Origin: an uncultured Gammaproteobacteria bacterium
Lineage (GTDB): Bacteria > Pseudomonadota > Gammaproteobacteria > PS1 > Pseudothioglobaceae
Direction of reading: 5' to 3'
NCBI GenBank assembly: GCA_902512305.1
Contig: CABXIU010000002.1
Coordinates: 108,512-172,511, forward strand
DNA length: 64,000 nt
In this document: one piece after another, positions 27,908 through 36,830 of the stretch
Numbering within the stretch: position 1 is the first letter of the stretch
Layout: each line of letters opens with the position of its first letter
Translations under genes and position numbers: made by a program
Notes under the pieces: generated by a model
Database searches by the model: none
What the model saw: only the letters and a program-made list of their open reading frames with translations
Told to the model about the DNA's origin: nothing

Positions 27908-29185
27908 ATGAAAGTTCTAGTTATTGGATCAGGAGGTAGAGAGCATGCACTTGCTTGGCAGTGCTCTCAATTTGATGAGGTAAAACATGTTTTTGTAGCT
28001 CCGGGAAATGCAGGCACAGCGCTAGAAAATAAAATATCAAACATTGATATTAATTCAGAGAATATAGCTGAACTTATTTCTTTCGCAAAGGAAGAGTCAA
28101 TAGATATTACTATAGTTGGACCAGAGGCGCCTCTTCTGCTAGGAATTGTTGATGAGTTTCTAGATCAGGGGCTTGCTATCTTTGGACCTTCAAAAATAGC
28201 CGCACAACTTGAGGGGTCGAAAGCATTTTGTAAGGATTTCCTAGACAGAAATGATATTCCAACTGCCTATTATGGGGTTTTTACTGAAACCAAATCAGCC
28301 ACTGAGTATGTCAAGGGGAAAGGACTTCCTATTGTTATTAAGGCCGATGGACTTGCAGCTGGAAAAGGTGTGATTATAGCCAATACATTGGGAGAGGCAA
28401 TTCATGCAATTACTGACATGCTTGAAGATAATTGCTTCGGTGCAGCAGGTTCAAAGGTTGTTATTGAAGAGTTTTTAGTGGGTGAAGAGGCAAGCTTCAT
28501 TGTGATGGTTGATGGAAGTAACATCCTTCCAATGGCCACTTCTCAAGATCATAAGACAAGAGATAATTGTGACAAAGGCCCCAACACTGGAGGAATGGGA
28601 GCCTATTCACCAGCACCAGTTGTGAGTGATTTGGTATTTGAAAATGTCATGGAAAATATAATCAGACCAACAGTTGCTGCTATGAGAAATGAGGGAATGC
28701 CTTATACGGGTTTTTTGTATGCTGGCCTTATGATCGATGACAATGGAGGTGTTAAGGTGTTAGAGTATAACTGTAGATTTGGAGATCCTGAGACCCAGCC
28801 AATCATGATGCGTCTCAAGTCAAACTTGGCAAAGTTATGTCTTTTTGCATTGAATGGCTCTTTAGATAAGGTTTCAGCTAACTGGGATGATCGAACAGCA
28901 CTGGGAGTTGTAATGGCAGCAAACGGTTATCCAGGATCATATCAAAAAGGCGATGTAATTAGTTATCCAAAGGCTTCATCTGCCTCAAAAGTATTCCACG
29001 CAGGCACAAAGCTAGAGAGCAATAAAATACTCAGCAGTGGTGGACGCGTTTTGTGCGCTACATCACTTGGAAGTGGTTTAAAGGATGCTCAAGAAAAGGC
29101 TTATGGACTTGTTAGCGAGGTTAAATGGAATGGTAGTTATTTTAGAACTGATATTGGGTTTAAAGGCCTTCGGAACAAGGAATGA
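27908..29185 (+). CDS. purD: Phosphoribosylamine-glycine ligase
   Basis: A 425-residue ATP-grasp enzyme of purine synthesis. MKVLVIGSGGREHALAWQ, VGPEAPLLLGIVDEF, KADGLAAGKGVIIA and the segment LEYNCRFGDPETQPIMMRL are all present, in order. It follows truB by 29 bases and overlaps rnhB by four bases. Confidence 0.97.
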   Translation: MKVLVIGSGGREHALAWQCSQFDEVKHVFVAPGNAGTALENKISNIDINSENIAELISFAKEESIDITIVGPEAPLLLGIVDEFLDQGLAIFGPSKIAAQLEGSKAFCKDFLDRNDIPTAYYGVFTETKSATEYVKGKGLPIVIKADGLAAGKGVIIANTLGEAIHAITDMLEDNCFGAAGSKVVIEEFLVGEEASFIVMVDGSNILPMATSQDHKTRDNCDKGPNTGGMGAYSPAPVVSDLVFENVMENIIRPTVAAMRNEGMPYTGFLYAGLMIDDNGGVKVLEYNCRFGDPETQPIMMRLKSNLAKLCLFALNGSLDKVSANWDDRTALGVVMAANGYPGSYQKGDVISYPKASSASKVFHAGTKLESNKILSSGGRVLCATSLGSGLKDAQEKAYGLVSEVKWNGSYFRTDIGFKGLRNKE

Positions 29186-29760
29186 TAGTTATTGGTGTTG
29201 ATGAGGCTGGAAGAGGGCCCTTAGTTGGCAGCGTAGTTGCTGGTGCTGTTTCATTTCCACCTGGATTCAAGCTTGAAGGTCTTACTGACTCAAAAAAACT
29301 ATCTGAAAAAAAACGAGAGGAGCTATACTATCACATAATAAATGAATGCTTTTGGACCTGTGCGGAATCCGATAGCATAGAGATTGATCAAATAAATATT
29401 TTAGAGGCCACAATGCTGGCTATGAAAAGAGCAGTAGATCAATTACAGGCCAATCTGAAAAACAAAGAAGATATGTTTAGCGTGCTTGTTGATGGAAATA
29501 GGTGTCCTGATATTAAAAACTGTCGGGCGATTGTCAAGGGTGACATAACAGAACCTACTATATCCGCTGCTTCAATCATTGCAAAAGTCACCAGAGACAG
29601 ACAAATGATAGAGCTTGACCAAATTTATCCTGAGTATGGTTTTGCAGGGCACAAAGGTTATGGAACTAAAGAGCATCTTGAGGCTTTATCAAAGTACGGC
29701 CCAATTGATGGGCAACACAGAACAACATTTGCACCGATTAAGAATTTAATCAGAGCCTAG
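29182..29760 (+). CDS. rnhB: Ribonuclease HII
   Basis: A 192-residue enzyme removing RNA from RNA-DNA hybrids. IGVDEAGRGPLVGSVVAGAV carries the first catalytic acidic pair, DGNRCP near 110 and VKGDITEPTISAASIIAKVTRDR near 130 the others. Its ATG overlaps the purD stop; the 3-prime end overlaps the convergent lipoprotein gene by 15 bases. Confidence 0.96.
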   Translation: MIVIGVDEAGRGPLVGSVVAGAVSFPPGFKLEGLTDSKKLSEKKREELYYHIINECFWTCAESDSIEIDQINILEATMLAMKRAVDQLQANLKNKEDMFSVLVDGNRCPDIKNCRAIVKGDITEPTISAASIIAKVTRDRQMIELDQIYPEYGFAGHKGYGTKEHLEALSKYGPIDGQHRTTFAPIKNLIRA

Positions 29761-30468
29761 CTCATAGAGCTGTTGGTTCAACTCATTTTGTTTAGCTTCT
29801 AATTCAGCTTTTTTAGCTTCTAATTCAGCTCTTTTTTCTGCCTCTTCAATTCTTTTATTGTCTTTCTCAACTTCTTTAGCGGGCCTCACCATTAGATAAT
29901 TAAATAGCTTGACGACCTTTTTAACATTCTTGGCCTTGCTTGCAATATTTGTTGCATGCTCTGCCTCTCTTTTTGTAACAGAGCCCATTAAGTATACAAC
30001 TCCTCGCTCTGTAAGAACAGCAACATGACCTGGATGAAAAACCTCTTGATCAAAGAAAAGTGTTTCAATTTGTACAGTTATGACACCATCTTTTGCTCTA
30101 TCGAGATAGCTACTTTTTGGCATAATCTCAACCTCATTGATGAGCTGCTTTATTTTTGGAGATTTACTTTTGACAATGCTCTCAAGGTAGTCTCTTGCGT
30201 TTTCAGTTGGCGCCTCACCTGTCATTAATACTGCTTGGTTATAGACAATAAAATTAATATGAGCATCATCTAACATGGGGTCTTTATAAACCGTGTTGCC
30301 TAAATCCATAAACAGTGTCTTGTCGTCTAATATTTCACCCATTGTTCTACGATCATTTGACATTGTGGCAACAGTTGAAACAGCAGCAGCGCCCTGAACA
30401 ATTGGAGAGCACGAGCTTATGATTGAAGAAGTGATCATAATTGTGCACAAGATAATAACTTTTTTCAT
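29746..30468 (-). CDS. BON-domain outer-membrane lipoprotein (DolP/YraP-like)
   Basis: A 240-residue lipoprotein: the signal peptide ends in the lipobox IISSC, with Cys at residue 20. Two BON domains follow (about 45-115, with AVLMTGEAPTENARDYL, and 122-190, with RGVVYLMGSVTKREAEHATNIA), as in DolP, which supports outer-membrane integrity. The C terminus carries an extra helical tail, about 40 residues of Glu, Lys and Ala, including the repeated heptad AELEAK(K/Q), not usual in DolP; it may be a coiled coil. The matching DNA is a short imperfect direct repeat near 29786-29835. Confidence 0.88.
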   Translation of the reverse strand: MKKVIILCTIMITSSIISSCSPIVQGAAAVSTVATMSNDRRTMGEILDDKTLFMDLGNTVYKDPMLDDAHINFIVYNQAVLMTGEAPTENARDYLESIVKSKSPKIKQLINEVEIMPKSSYLDRAKDGVITVQIETLFFDQEVFHPGHVAVLTERGVVYLMGSVTKREAEHATNIASKAKNVKKVVKLFNYLMVRPAKEVEKDNKRIEEAEKRAELEAKKAELEAKQNELNQQLYELGSD

Positions 30469-30629
30469 TATTGCTCCTTATTCCAAGCTTGATAAAGTGA
30501 AATAGATTTCATACTGTCTATTTTAAAGTAGATTCATGGCGTTATAACTCAAAGAGAGATAAATTTAAATACTAGTTATAACTAATAAAGCATAATACTA
30601 CAAAGAATAATTATTTAAATAAATCTTAC

Positions 30630-31460
30630 ATGACTGGAACGCTTTATATTGTGTCAACACCAATTGGAAACCTTGGTGATATTACCATTAGAGCAGTTGA
30701 TGTTCTTAAAAACGTAGACCTTGTCTTGGCTGAGGATACTCGGCACAGTAAAAAACTTTTTGCACATTATGATATTGGAACCCCTTTAAGGGCCTTTCAT
30801 GAGCATAATGAGAAAGATAAGACTGAAGCAATCATTAATGAGATTAATACAGGTAAATCGATAGCAATAATTAGCGATGCAGGTACGCCGCTCATTAGTG
30901 ACCCTGGCTATCATCTAGTTTCTAACGCTAAAAATGTTGGCCTCAATGTAGTTCCAATTCCTGGGCCAAGTGCGCTTATAGCGGCTCTGACTTCTTCAGG
31001 CCTTACTAGTAACAGTTTTACATTTTTTGGCTTTCTTCCATCGAAACAAGTAGCTAGATTAAAGTTCCTTCAAGTGAAAATGAACCTTGATGAGACGATC
31101 ATATTCTATGAGTCACCTAAGCGAATCTTATCCACACTTAAAGATATGCTTGAGGTTTTTGGGGGGAGCCGTGAAGTATGTCTTGCGAAAGAGTTGACAA
31201 AATCTTTTGAAACAATTCTGAGAGATAAATTACCAAATTTAATAGAGTATCTAAGTGCAGACATTAGCCATCAAAGAGGTGAGTTTGTGATTTTAGTATC
31301 TCCTGCTGATAAAATAGATTTAATTGAGTCTGAGCGCCAGCTTGATAAAATATTACCTATTCTCTGTGCTGAAATGGGCGCCTCAAAAGCATCTAAGTTA
31401 GCAGCCAAGATTACTGGCCTAGATAAAAAGCATTGTTATAAAAGAGCTAAATCCTTATGA
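30630..31460 (+). CDS. rsmI: 16S rRNA (cytidine-1402-2-prime-O)-methyltransferase
   Basis: A 276-residue tetrapyrrole-methylase-fold enzyme. LYIVSTPIGNLGDITIRAVDVL, AEDTRHSKKL, SDAGTPLISDPGY and PGPSALIAAL are the RsmI signatures. No clear ribosome-binding site precedes the ATG. It is divergent from the lipoprotein gene, as rsmI is near dolP in E. coli. The stop overlaps the start of the next small gene. Confidence 0.95.
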   Translation: MTGTLYIVSTPIGNLGDITIRAVDVLKNVDLVLAEDTRHSKKLFAHYDIGTPLRAFHEHNEKDKTEAIINEINTGKSIAIISDAGTPLISDPGYHLVSNAKNVGLNVVPIPGPSALIAALTSSGLTSNSFTFFGFLPSKQVARLKFLQVKMNLDETIIFYESPKRILSTLKDMLEVFGGSREVCLAKELTKSFETILRDKLPNLIEYLSADISHQRGEFVILVSPADKIDLIESERQLDKILPILCAEMGASKASKLAAKITGLDKKHCYKRAKSL

Positions 31461-31771
31461 GTAACTTCTACAAACGTCATATTTTTTTCTGCAACAATGT
31501 TAGAACTGATGGCAAGCAATGCTGTTCACAGAATGGCGCAAAAAAAATGTACCGTTACGCCAAAGACAAGTGTCGTGCTAATGGTTCTTTGGGGGAAGGT
31601 AGGTTGGGCGTTAGTGAGTCTCGATGCCTAGGGCGTTGTGAAAACGGACCAGTAGCAGTTGTTTACCCTGATAATATTTGGTATCAATATATTGATGAAG
31701 AGGATATCGATGAGATTATGGATTCTCACATGGAGAGTGGAGAGATAGTAAAGCGGTTATTAATTAAATAA
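31457..31771 (+). CDS. Thioredoxin-like [2Fe-2S] ferredoxin
   Basis: A 104-residue protein. FCNNVRTDGKQCCSQNGAKKM and, further on, ESRCLGRCENGPVAVVYPDNIWY match the thioredoxin-fold 2Fe-2S ferredoxins, with cluster cysteines at about 12, 22 or 23, 57 and 61. The ATG overlaps the rsmI stop. An electron carrier; partner unknown. Confidence 0.88.
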   Translation: MSNFYKRHIFFCNNVRTDGKQCCSQNGAKKMYRYAKDKCRANGSLGEGRLGVSESRCLGRCENGPVAVVYPDNIWYQYIDEEDIDEIMDSHMESGEIVKRLLIK

Positions 31772-31780
31772 TATATTTTT

Positions 31781-32422
31781 CTATTGCAGTTTTGCAATTG
31801 CTTGAATAATATATGGGCCAAGATTCTTAGCTATAACTTTTATGCCTTGGGCATTTGGGTGTTTAAAATCAGCCTGTAGCATCTCTTTTTCAAGTGCAAC
31901 TCCTTCTAATAAGAATGGCATAAAAATTAAGTTGTACTTATTGGAAAGCTCAGGATAAATTCCGTCAAATTCTGATTGGTACTCGGGCCCCATGCTTTCA
32001 GGGGATTGCATTCCCGCTAATATAACAATCGAATTATTACTAACGAACTTGCTAATTATTAAATCAAGATTTTTCTTGGTAAGAGATGGATCAAGGCCTC
32101 TCAGCATGTCGTTAGCTCCAAGACATAAAATTACTATATTTGGATTATCCCCAATTGACCACTCAACTCTTGATAGGCCATTTTTTGAGGTGTTTCCAGA
32201 AATGCTGGCATTAATAAAACTTAATGATGATTCACTATCTTTATACTTGTTTGATAGTGTAGAGGCTAGATTTTCATTTTGAGATAGTCCGTAACCTGCC
32301 ATGAGACTATCTCCGTATAGCATAATTTTTATAGGGTTTTGTGCATACACATTAGTGAATAATAATATAAGCAATAAGCTTATAAATAATGATTTAACAG
32401 CATGTTTTTTTGAGATAATCAT
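31781..32422 (-). CDS. tesA: Arylesterase / lysophospholipase L1, SGNH hydrolase (TesA)
   Basis: A 213-residue periplasmic esterase. After a signal peptide (ending TNVYA) come block I GDSLMAGYGL, block III GANDMLRG, and the C-terminal DFKHPNAQG with catalytic Asp and His. It is divergent from an ATPase-permease pair of YbbA-YbbP type, the same arrangement as tesA/ybbA in E. coli. Confidence 0.93.
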   Translation of the reverse strand: MIISKKHAVKSLFISLLLILLFTNVYAQNPIKIMLYGDSLMAGYGLSQNENLASTLSNKYKDSESSLSFINASISGNTSKNGLSRVEWSIGDNPNIVILCLGANDMLRGLDPSLTKKNLDLIISKFVSNNSIVILAGMQSPESMGPEYQSEFDGIYPELSNKYNLIFMPFLLEGVALEKEMLQADFKHPNAQGIKVIAKNLGPYIIQAIAKLQ

Positions 32423-32449
32423 GCGCTGAATTTTATATTAGATTTTGAA

Positions 32450-33115
32450 ATGAGTGCAGCCATACAGTTTAATAAAGTTTCATTAAAGTACGGTACTAAA
32501 GCTGATACTGTTGAAGTTTTAAAGAGTATCAGTTTCTCGATTGGTATAGAGGAGGTTGTTTCCATTGTTGGCACAAGTGGCTCAGGAAAAACTTCAATTA
32601 TCATGCTTGCGTCTGGGCTCGAGAATGCATCAAAAGGATCGATCAAAATCAATAATCAGGAGATTGTTGGATTAAAAGAAAATGAGTTATCAGAAGTAAG
32701 AAGAGAAAATATTGGCATTGTTTTTCAATCTTTTTATTTAATTCCTAACCTTACCGCAGTTGAAAATGTTTTGTTATCTCTTGAGGCAAACCAAAAATTC
32801 AATTTAGAAAAGGATGCTGAAGAACTTCTCGATGAATTTGGACTTTCTCACAGACTCCATCATCTTCCAAGCGAGTTGTCCGGGGGCGAACAGCAAAGAG
32901 TTGCAATCGCGAGGGCCTTAATCAATAAACCTAAAATTATTTTGGCTGACGAGCCTACTGGGAATTTAGACAGCGTTAACTCAGAAAGCATGATTGACTT
33001 GCTTTTTGATTATACAAAAAGAAGCCAAACTTCACTTGTAATTGTAACCCATGAGAATTCAATAGCAAAACGGTGTGATCGTATCATTGAACTACGGGAT
33101 GGCCAGATTGTTTGA
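32450..33115 (+). CDS. ybbA: ABC transporter ATPase, YbbA/LolD type
   Basis: A 221-residue ATPase with Walker A GTSGSGKTS near residue 42, signature LSGGEQQRVAIARAL and Walker B IILADEPTGNLD, the last being typical of the LolD/MacB/YbbA subgroup. Its 3-prime end overlaps the permease gene. Such pairs act on lipids, lipoproteins or outer-membrane substrates; this one has the YbbA gene context. Confidence 0.92.
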   Translation: MSAAIQFNKVSLKYGTKADTVEVLKSISFSIGIEEVVSIVGTSGSGKTSIIMLASGLENASKGSIKINNQEIVGLKENELSEVRRENIGIVFQSFYLIPNLTAVENVLLSLEANQKFNLEKDAEELLDEFGLSHRLHHLPSELSGGEQQRVAIARALINKPKIILADEPTGNLDSVNSESMIDLLFDYTKRSQTSLVIVTHENSIAKRCDRIIELRDGQIV

Positions 33116-35633
33116 TATTCAGCAATTCAGATTAATTAATAAATACGCTATAAGAGACTTCTCAAGAAGCTATAAAAAACTATGGGTTGTTATTTCAACT
33201 CTATTCGTTAGCTTGTTGCTTCTCTCATTGACCTTTTCTGTTAAAGGGGCTTTGAATAGTGAAATTGAAAATAACTCGAAAGAACTTTTGGGTGGAGATA
33301 TTCTGGTTACGAGTGGAATAGATCCTCTCCCAAGCGATATTATTGATCTGTTTAACACTTTAGGAAAGGTAAGCTCTGCAATTGAGTTTGGGACGATGAT
33401 TTCAAAACAAGGAGAGTCACCAGTTTTTACTGAGCTTAGAGCTGTAGATAATAATTACCCACTCTATGGAGATATCGAAACAATTCCTCAGAGTGCGTCT
33501 GAAAGAATTTTTATTAATTCACAAAAGCCCTCCGTATTGATTAATGAAAGCATCCAGACGCTTCTCAAGCTTAGTTTTGGAGATGATGTAGTTATTATGG
33601 GTCAAAAGTTTGAAGTTGTTGGACTAGTGTCTTCCGTTCCAGACTTAGCCGAAAGCGCTGTTTTTGGTGAATTTGCAATTATTAGTATGGGGAGTTATGA
33701 GCAATTTGGGCTTGACTCAGGGGGAAGCTTTCTTGATCACGAGTATAGAATTAAATTTAAAAACTCAAATCAGGCTAAAGAGCAAGAAGAGCTTGTAAAG
33801 TCTATTGTTGCTTACGATGACTCAATCGAAACCCGAGCTCCAGGAGAGAGTGGCCAGAGTCTTAACAGGGTAATTGATAACTTTTCAAATTTTTTGAACT
33901 TAGTCTCAGTTAGCGCAATGGTCATTGCAGGTATTGGAATTAGCAATACACTTCTTTCTTTTGTTAATCAAAGTAATACAAGCATAGCCGTTAAAAAATC
34001 GATTGGATTCTCGTCTGGTTTTATTCAATCAATGTATTTTTATGAGATTATGTTGATACTTGTTTTGACATCAGTTATTGCTTACTTGATAGGTGTTTAT
34101 AGCCCACTATTGGCGAATGAACTTTTACCTGAGGCACTTGGTATTGATTTAGAGCCTTCTTTTAGTTTTCTAGGTTTTCTCAATATTTTTTTTATTGGCT
34201 TACTGGTAGTATTAATTTTTTCGATTCCCTCACTATATTCAATTAGTGAGATTAAAGCAGGCGCTTTATTTAGAAATACTTTTAATCCTGTAAGTCTAAA
34301 TTTTTCTTTGAAAAATATTGCTATATTAAGTGTTTTAATTATTATTTTGATAACCTACTTTGTATTTCAGACTGAGCAGAAGTTTTATACAGTTTTATAC
34401 TTTGTGGCTTTTTTTACCACAATGTTTATTTTTTATGGCGTCTCAAAATTATTAATTCTATTTATTAAACATTCTTATAAATTTTCCACCAATAGTTATA
34501 AGATTGCTTATAGAAACATAGTAGCTAAAAAATCTCTCGCACCAATTATGACAATCTCGTTAGGAATTGGCCTAACCTTATTGCTCACTCTAAGTTTCGT
34601 TGCAAACAACTTAAAAAAAGAGATATCAGACAGTATTCCGTCAATGGCTCCGGATCTATTTTTTGTAAGTATTGATAGGAACATTCAAAGTGATTTGGAA
34701 TCCTTTATTAAAGATATTGATCCAAACGTAGAGCTTGAATTTAGTCCGATGGCGAGTGCATCATTTATTTCATTAAATGGAACCCCTGTAGAAGAAGTTG
34801 TTTCTGAAAATAACAGGTCTGCCTGGGTCGTAAGAGGAGATAGAAGGATATCTTGGTCTGAGAAGCCAAAGTTAGACAACCCCATTATTGAGGGAGAATG
34901 GTGGGAGCCTGGCAATGAGAACGAGATGTTTGTCTCCATGGACAGTAGGGCTGCATATGATCTAGGAATGAAAATCAATGACAAGATAACGTTAAATATA
35001 TTAGGTAGAGATGTAACTGGTGTTGTTAAGAACTTTAGGGAGGTTGACTATCGAGATATTTCGATTAATTTTGCTATCATGATCAATAAGGCTTTTGCAA
35101 ATACAATGCCTTATGAATATGTTGGCACGTTAAAATCAGAATTACCACCTGGGGATATCTTAGCAAAGGTTGTTGAAAAATTCCCTAATGTTTCCGCAAT
35201 AAAGATCGATAGAATTCTATCTCAGATTAGTGAAGTTCTAAATAAGGTTTTTATTGCAGTTACTGCTATATCTTTAATTGTAATCGTTATTGGGTTAATT
35301 GTAATCGTGAGTGCCGTATTGGTGCAAACAACATTCAGAAGGTACAACAACTTGATCTATAAAATACTAGGCGTTGATTTTCCAACGATACTCAAGGCAA
35401 TGACCATGGAGTTTGCTGTTATATACGGTACTTTAATATTTTTTGCCCTTACAGTTGCAATGATAAGCTCTTACCTTGTTGTAGAAAATACTTTGCAGCT
35501 TACATGGCAATTTGATCTAGGTCTAACCCTTTGGATACTGGTTTCAACAGCAGTGGTTTCATTCGTATTAATCCTGCTGGCCAACCGAAGCATATTTAGT
35601 CCTAAGGTTTATCCACTTATCCGTAACGAGTAA
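33099..35633 (+). CDS. ybbP: ABC transporter permease, YbbP type (two FtsX domains)
   Basis: An 844-residue protein from the ATG at 33099 (MARLFDIQQFRLINKY); an earlier in-frame start at 33075 lies deeper in the ATPase gene. It has an N-terminal span, a large periplasmic part, a first FtsX-type block of spans (about 270-440), a second periplasmic part (about 480-700) and a last three-span block (about 705-835). YbbP-family length and order. It overlaps the ATPase gene by 17 bases. Confidence 0.92.
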   Translation: MARLFDIQQFRLINKYAIRDFSRSYKKLWVVISTLFVSLLLLSLTFSVKGALNSEIENNSKELLGGDILVTSGIDPLPSDIIDLFNTLGKVSSAIEFGTMISKQGESPVFTELRAVDNNYPLYGDIETIPQSASERIFINSQKPSVLINESIQTLLKLSFGDDVVIMGQKFEVVGLVSSVPDLAESAVFGEFAIISMGSYEQFGLDSGGSFLDHEYRIKFKNSNQAKEQEELVKSIVAYDDSIETRAPGESGQSLNRVIDNFSNFLNLVSVSAMVIAGIGISNTLLSFVNQSNTSIAVKKSIGFSSGFIQSMYFYEIMLILVLTSVIAYLIGVYSPLLANELLPEALGIDLEPSFSFLGFLNIFFIGLLVVLIFSIPSLYSISEIKAGALFRNTFNPVSLNFSLKNIAILSVLIIILITYFVFQTEQKFYTVLYFVAFFTTMFIFYGVSKLLILFIKHSYKFSTNSYKIAYRNIVAKKSLAPIMTISLGIGLTLLLTLSFVANNLKKEISDSIPSMAPDLFFVSIDRNIQSDLESFIKDIDPNVELEFSPMASASFISLNGTPVEEVVSENNRSAWVVRGDRRISWSEKPKLDNPIIEGEWWEPGNENEMFVSMDSRAAYDLGMKINDKITLNILGRDVTGVVKNFREVDYRDISINFAIMINKAFANTMPYEYVGTLKSELPPGDILAKVVEKFPNVSAIKIDRILSQISEVLNKVFIAVTAISLIVIVIGLIVIVSAVLVQTTFRRYNNLIYKILGVDFPTILKAMTMEFAVIYGTLIFFALTVAMISSYLVVENTLQLTWQFDLGLTLWILVSTAVVSFVLILLANRSIFSPKVYPLIRNE

Positions 35634-35656
35634 TTTTTTTTGATAATAAATTTGAG

Positions 35657-36271
35657 TTAAACAAGGGAAAAAAGTTTTTGATTGAGCGCATCAACTTTTG
35701 CTTTAAGATCGCTAACTCTAGAATTATTTTCAATAATATCTGTGGGAAGATGTTCGTTTAGTTGAAGTCTTTGCTCACGACTTGCCTGAGCTAGCAACAT
35801 AGTTTTGGCTTTTTCTACGTCGACTTTATCTCGCTCCATCAGACGATTTATTTGAGTTTCACTCTCACAATCAACTACAACGGCTCTATCAAAAGGACCC
35901 CATAATTGTTTTTCAACTAGAAGTGGAATAACAACTATCATAACTCCTTCATGGCAATCATCCATTAAAGATTTCATTTTTTGAAGAATTTTCGGATGAA
36001 GTATTTGTTCAATTAAAGCTCTATTTCTTCCTTTTTTATAGAGCACATCTCTAAGATTTTTTCGATCAAGAGAACCATCACTCAACAGAATTGATTCACC
36101 AAAAGAGTCTACAAGCTCCTTAAGTCCCTCGGTTCCCGGCATAACAACTTCACGCGAAATTACATCAAGATCAATAATGTAACATCCATGGATTTCAAGT
36201 AAATCACTGACTAAGCTTTTTCCAGATGCAATCCCTCCAGTCAGGGCCACTTTAAGAACTTTACTTGCCAT
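35657..36271 (-). CDS. coaE: Dephospho-CoA kinase
   Basis: A 204-residue kinase for the last step of CoA synthesis. The P-loop ALTGGIASGKSLVSDLL is at the N terminus; DLDVISREVV, LDRKNLRDVLY and VVIPLLVEKQLWG follow. It converges with the ybbP gene and its start lies about 100 bases upstream of the tRNA-Met promoter region. Confidence 0.95.
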   Translation of the reverse strand: MASKVLKVALTGGIASGKSLVSDLLEIHGCYIIDLDVISREVVMPGTEGLKELVDSFGESILLSDGSLDRKNLRDVLYKKGRNRALIEQILHPKILQKMKSLMDDCHEGVMIVVIPLLVEKQLWGPFDRAVVVDCESETQINRLMERDKVDVEKAKTMLLAQASREQRLQLNEHLPTDIIENNSRVSDLKAKVDALNQKLFSLV

Positions 36272-36369
36272 ATAGCTAAGAATTATTGGTATTAATATTC
36301 AAATTTTATAACGAAATGATGCCCATACTCTTAGAATGATAATAATATCGCTCTAATTTACCATTTAGC

Positions 36370-36398
36370 TTGACTTTTTGGTTAAAAATTTCGATAAT
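36370..36398 (+). promoter_or_regulatory. Promoter of tRNA-Met
   Basis: TTGACT (36370-36375) and GATAAT (36393-36398) with a 17-base spacer and a G/C-rich start region (AGGCGC). The tRNA begins 13 bases after the -10 box. Confidence 0.7.
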
Positions 36399-36411
36399 AG
36401 GCGCTCTTTTT

Positions 36412-36488
36412 GGTTATGTAGCTCAGCTGGTTAGAGCACAGCATTCATAATGCTGGGGTCGGTGGTTCAAGTCCACCCATAACCACCA
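36412..36488 (+). tRNA. Elongator tRNA-Met (anticodon CAT)
   Basis: A 77-base cloverleaf with encoded CCA: acceptor GGTTATG/CATAACC fully paired, anticodon loop TTCATAA, T-arm GGTGG-TTCAAGT-CCACC. The paired first position and lack of three G-C pairs in the anticodon stem separate it from the initiator. Core genes stop here and accessory genes begin, so this tRNA is a likely integration point of an island. Confidence 0.96.
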
Positions 36489-36535
36489 TATCCCATAAGG
36501 CTTTAAGCCATTACACTTAAATCGAAATAATGCTC

Positions 36536-36556
36536 TGGTACTCAATTGGTACTCAA
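36536..36556. repeat. Close direct repeat beside tRNA-Met, possible attachment-site remnant
   Basis: TGGTACTCAA occurs at 36536-36545 and again at 36547-36556, a period of 11, beginning 47 bases after the tRNA. Short repeats of this kind are often integrase arm sites next to tRNA genes. No integrase gene is present in the window, so this may be a relic. The 342 bases from the tRNA to the next ATG otherwise hold the CTAACC repeats and the element at 36707-36806. Confidence 0.4.
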
Positions 36557-36640
36557 ATATACGAATTTCGACCCTTTTTCTACACCCTTCTTAATCTCTA
36601 ATAATTATATAAATAATAATAGTTTTCTAATTAATGAAAG

Positions 36641-36679
36641 CTAACCAATGGTTTTAGTCGTATCTAACCGATGGTTTAG
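36641..36679. repeat. Two near-palindromic CTAACC repeats
   Basis: CTAACCAATGGTTTTAG (36641-36657) and CTAACCGATGGTTTAG (36664-36679) are near-identical, each with AACC/GGTT arms, spaced 23 bases apart. They could be protein-binding sites for recombination or regulation of the first accessory gene. Confidence 0.4.
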
Positions 36680-36706
36680 ATAAATACTATTAAAAAACCA
36701 CCATCA

Positions 36707-36806
36707 CTCGCATATATATACAGACTTTGATGCCTACGGGGAGGAGCCTATTGAACTCAGCTATGTATTAATAATCCCTCCCTCACACATCAAACGAAAT
36801 TTGGAC
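36707..36806 (+). repeat. Dispersed element, copy A (100 bp)
   Basis: This 100-bp stretch aligns without gaps to 38224-38323. Shared parts include CTCGCATATATATAC, GACTTTGATGCCTACGGGG, CCTCCCTCACACA and TTTGGACTTT. Read in the CAT frame it gives HIYTDFDAYGEEPIELSYV then PPSHIKRNLDF, similar to copy B; several base differences are synonymous, which suggests it derives from the 3-prime end of a gene. Its right end merges into the promoter of the next gene. Confidence 0.75.
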
Positions 36807-36830
36807 TTTTATTTGAACTATAATTCAATT
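36800..36830 (+). promoter_or_regulatory. Element-borne promoter A, leaderless type
   Basis: TTTGGAC at 36800-36806 and TATAAT at 36819-36824, then six bases (TCAATT) and the ATG at 36831. The start point expected seven bases after the -10 box is the A of ATG; no ribosome-binding site is seen. The TTTGGAC to -10 spacing (12) is too short for a standard -35, so the true -35 is unclear. Confidence 0.5.

Noticed and set aside
36801..36830. Upstream TTG start for the HExxH protein
   Set aside because: It would place ten extra residues, derived from the repeat, before a clean signal peptide; the ATG at 36831 fits better.
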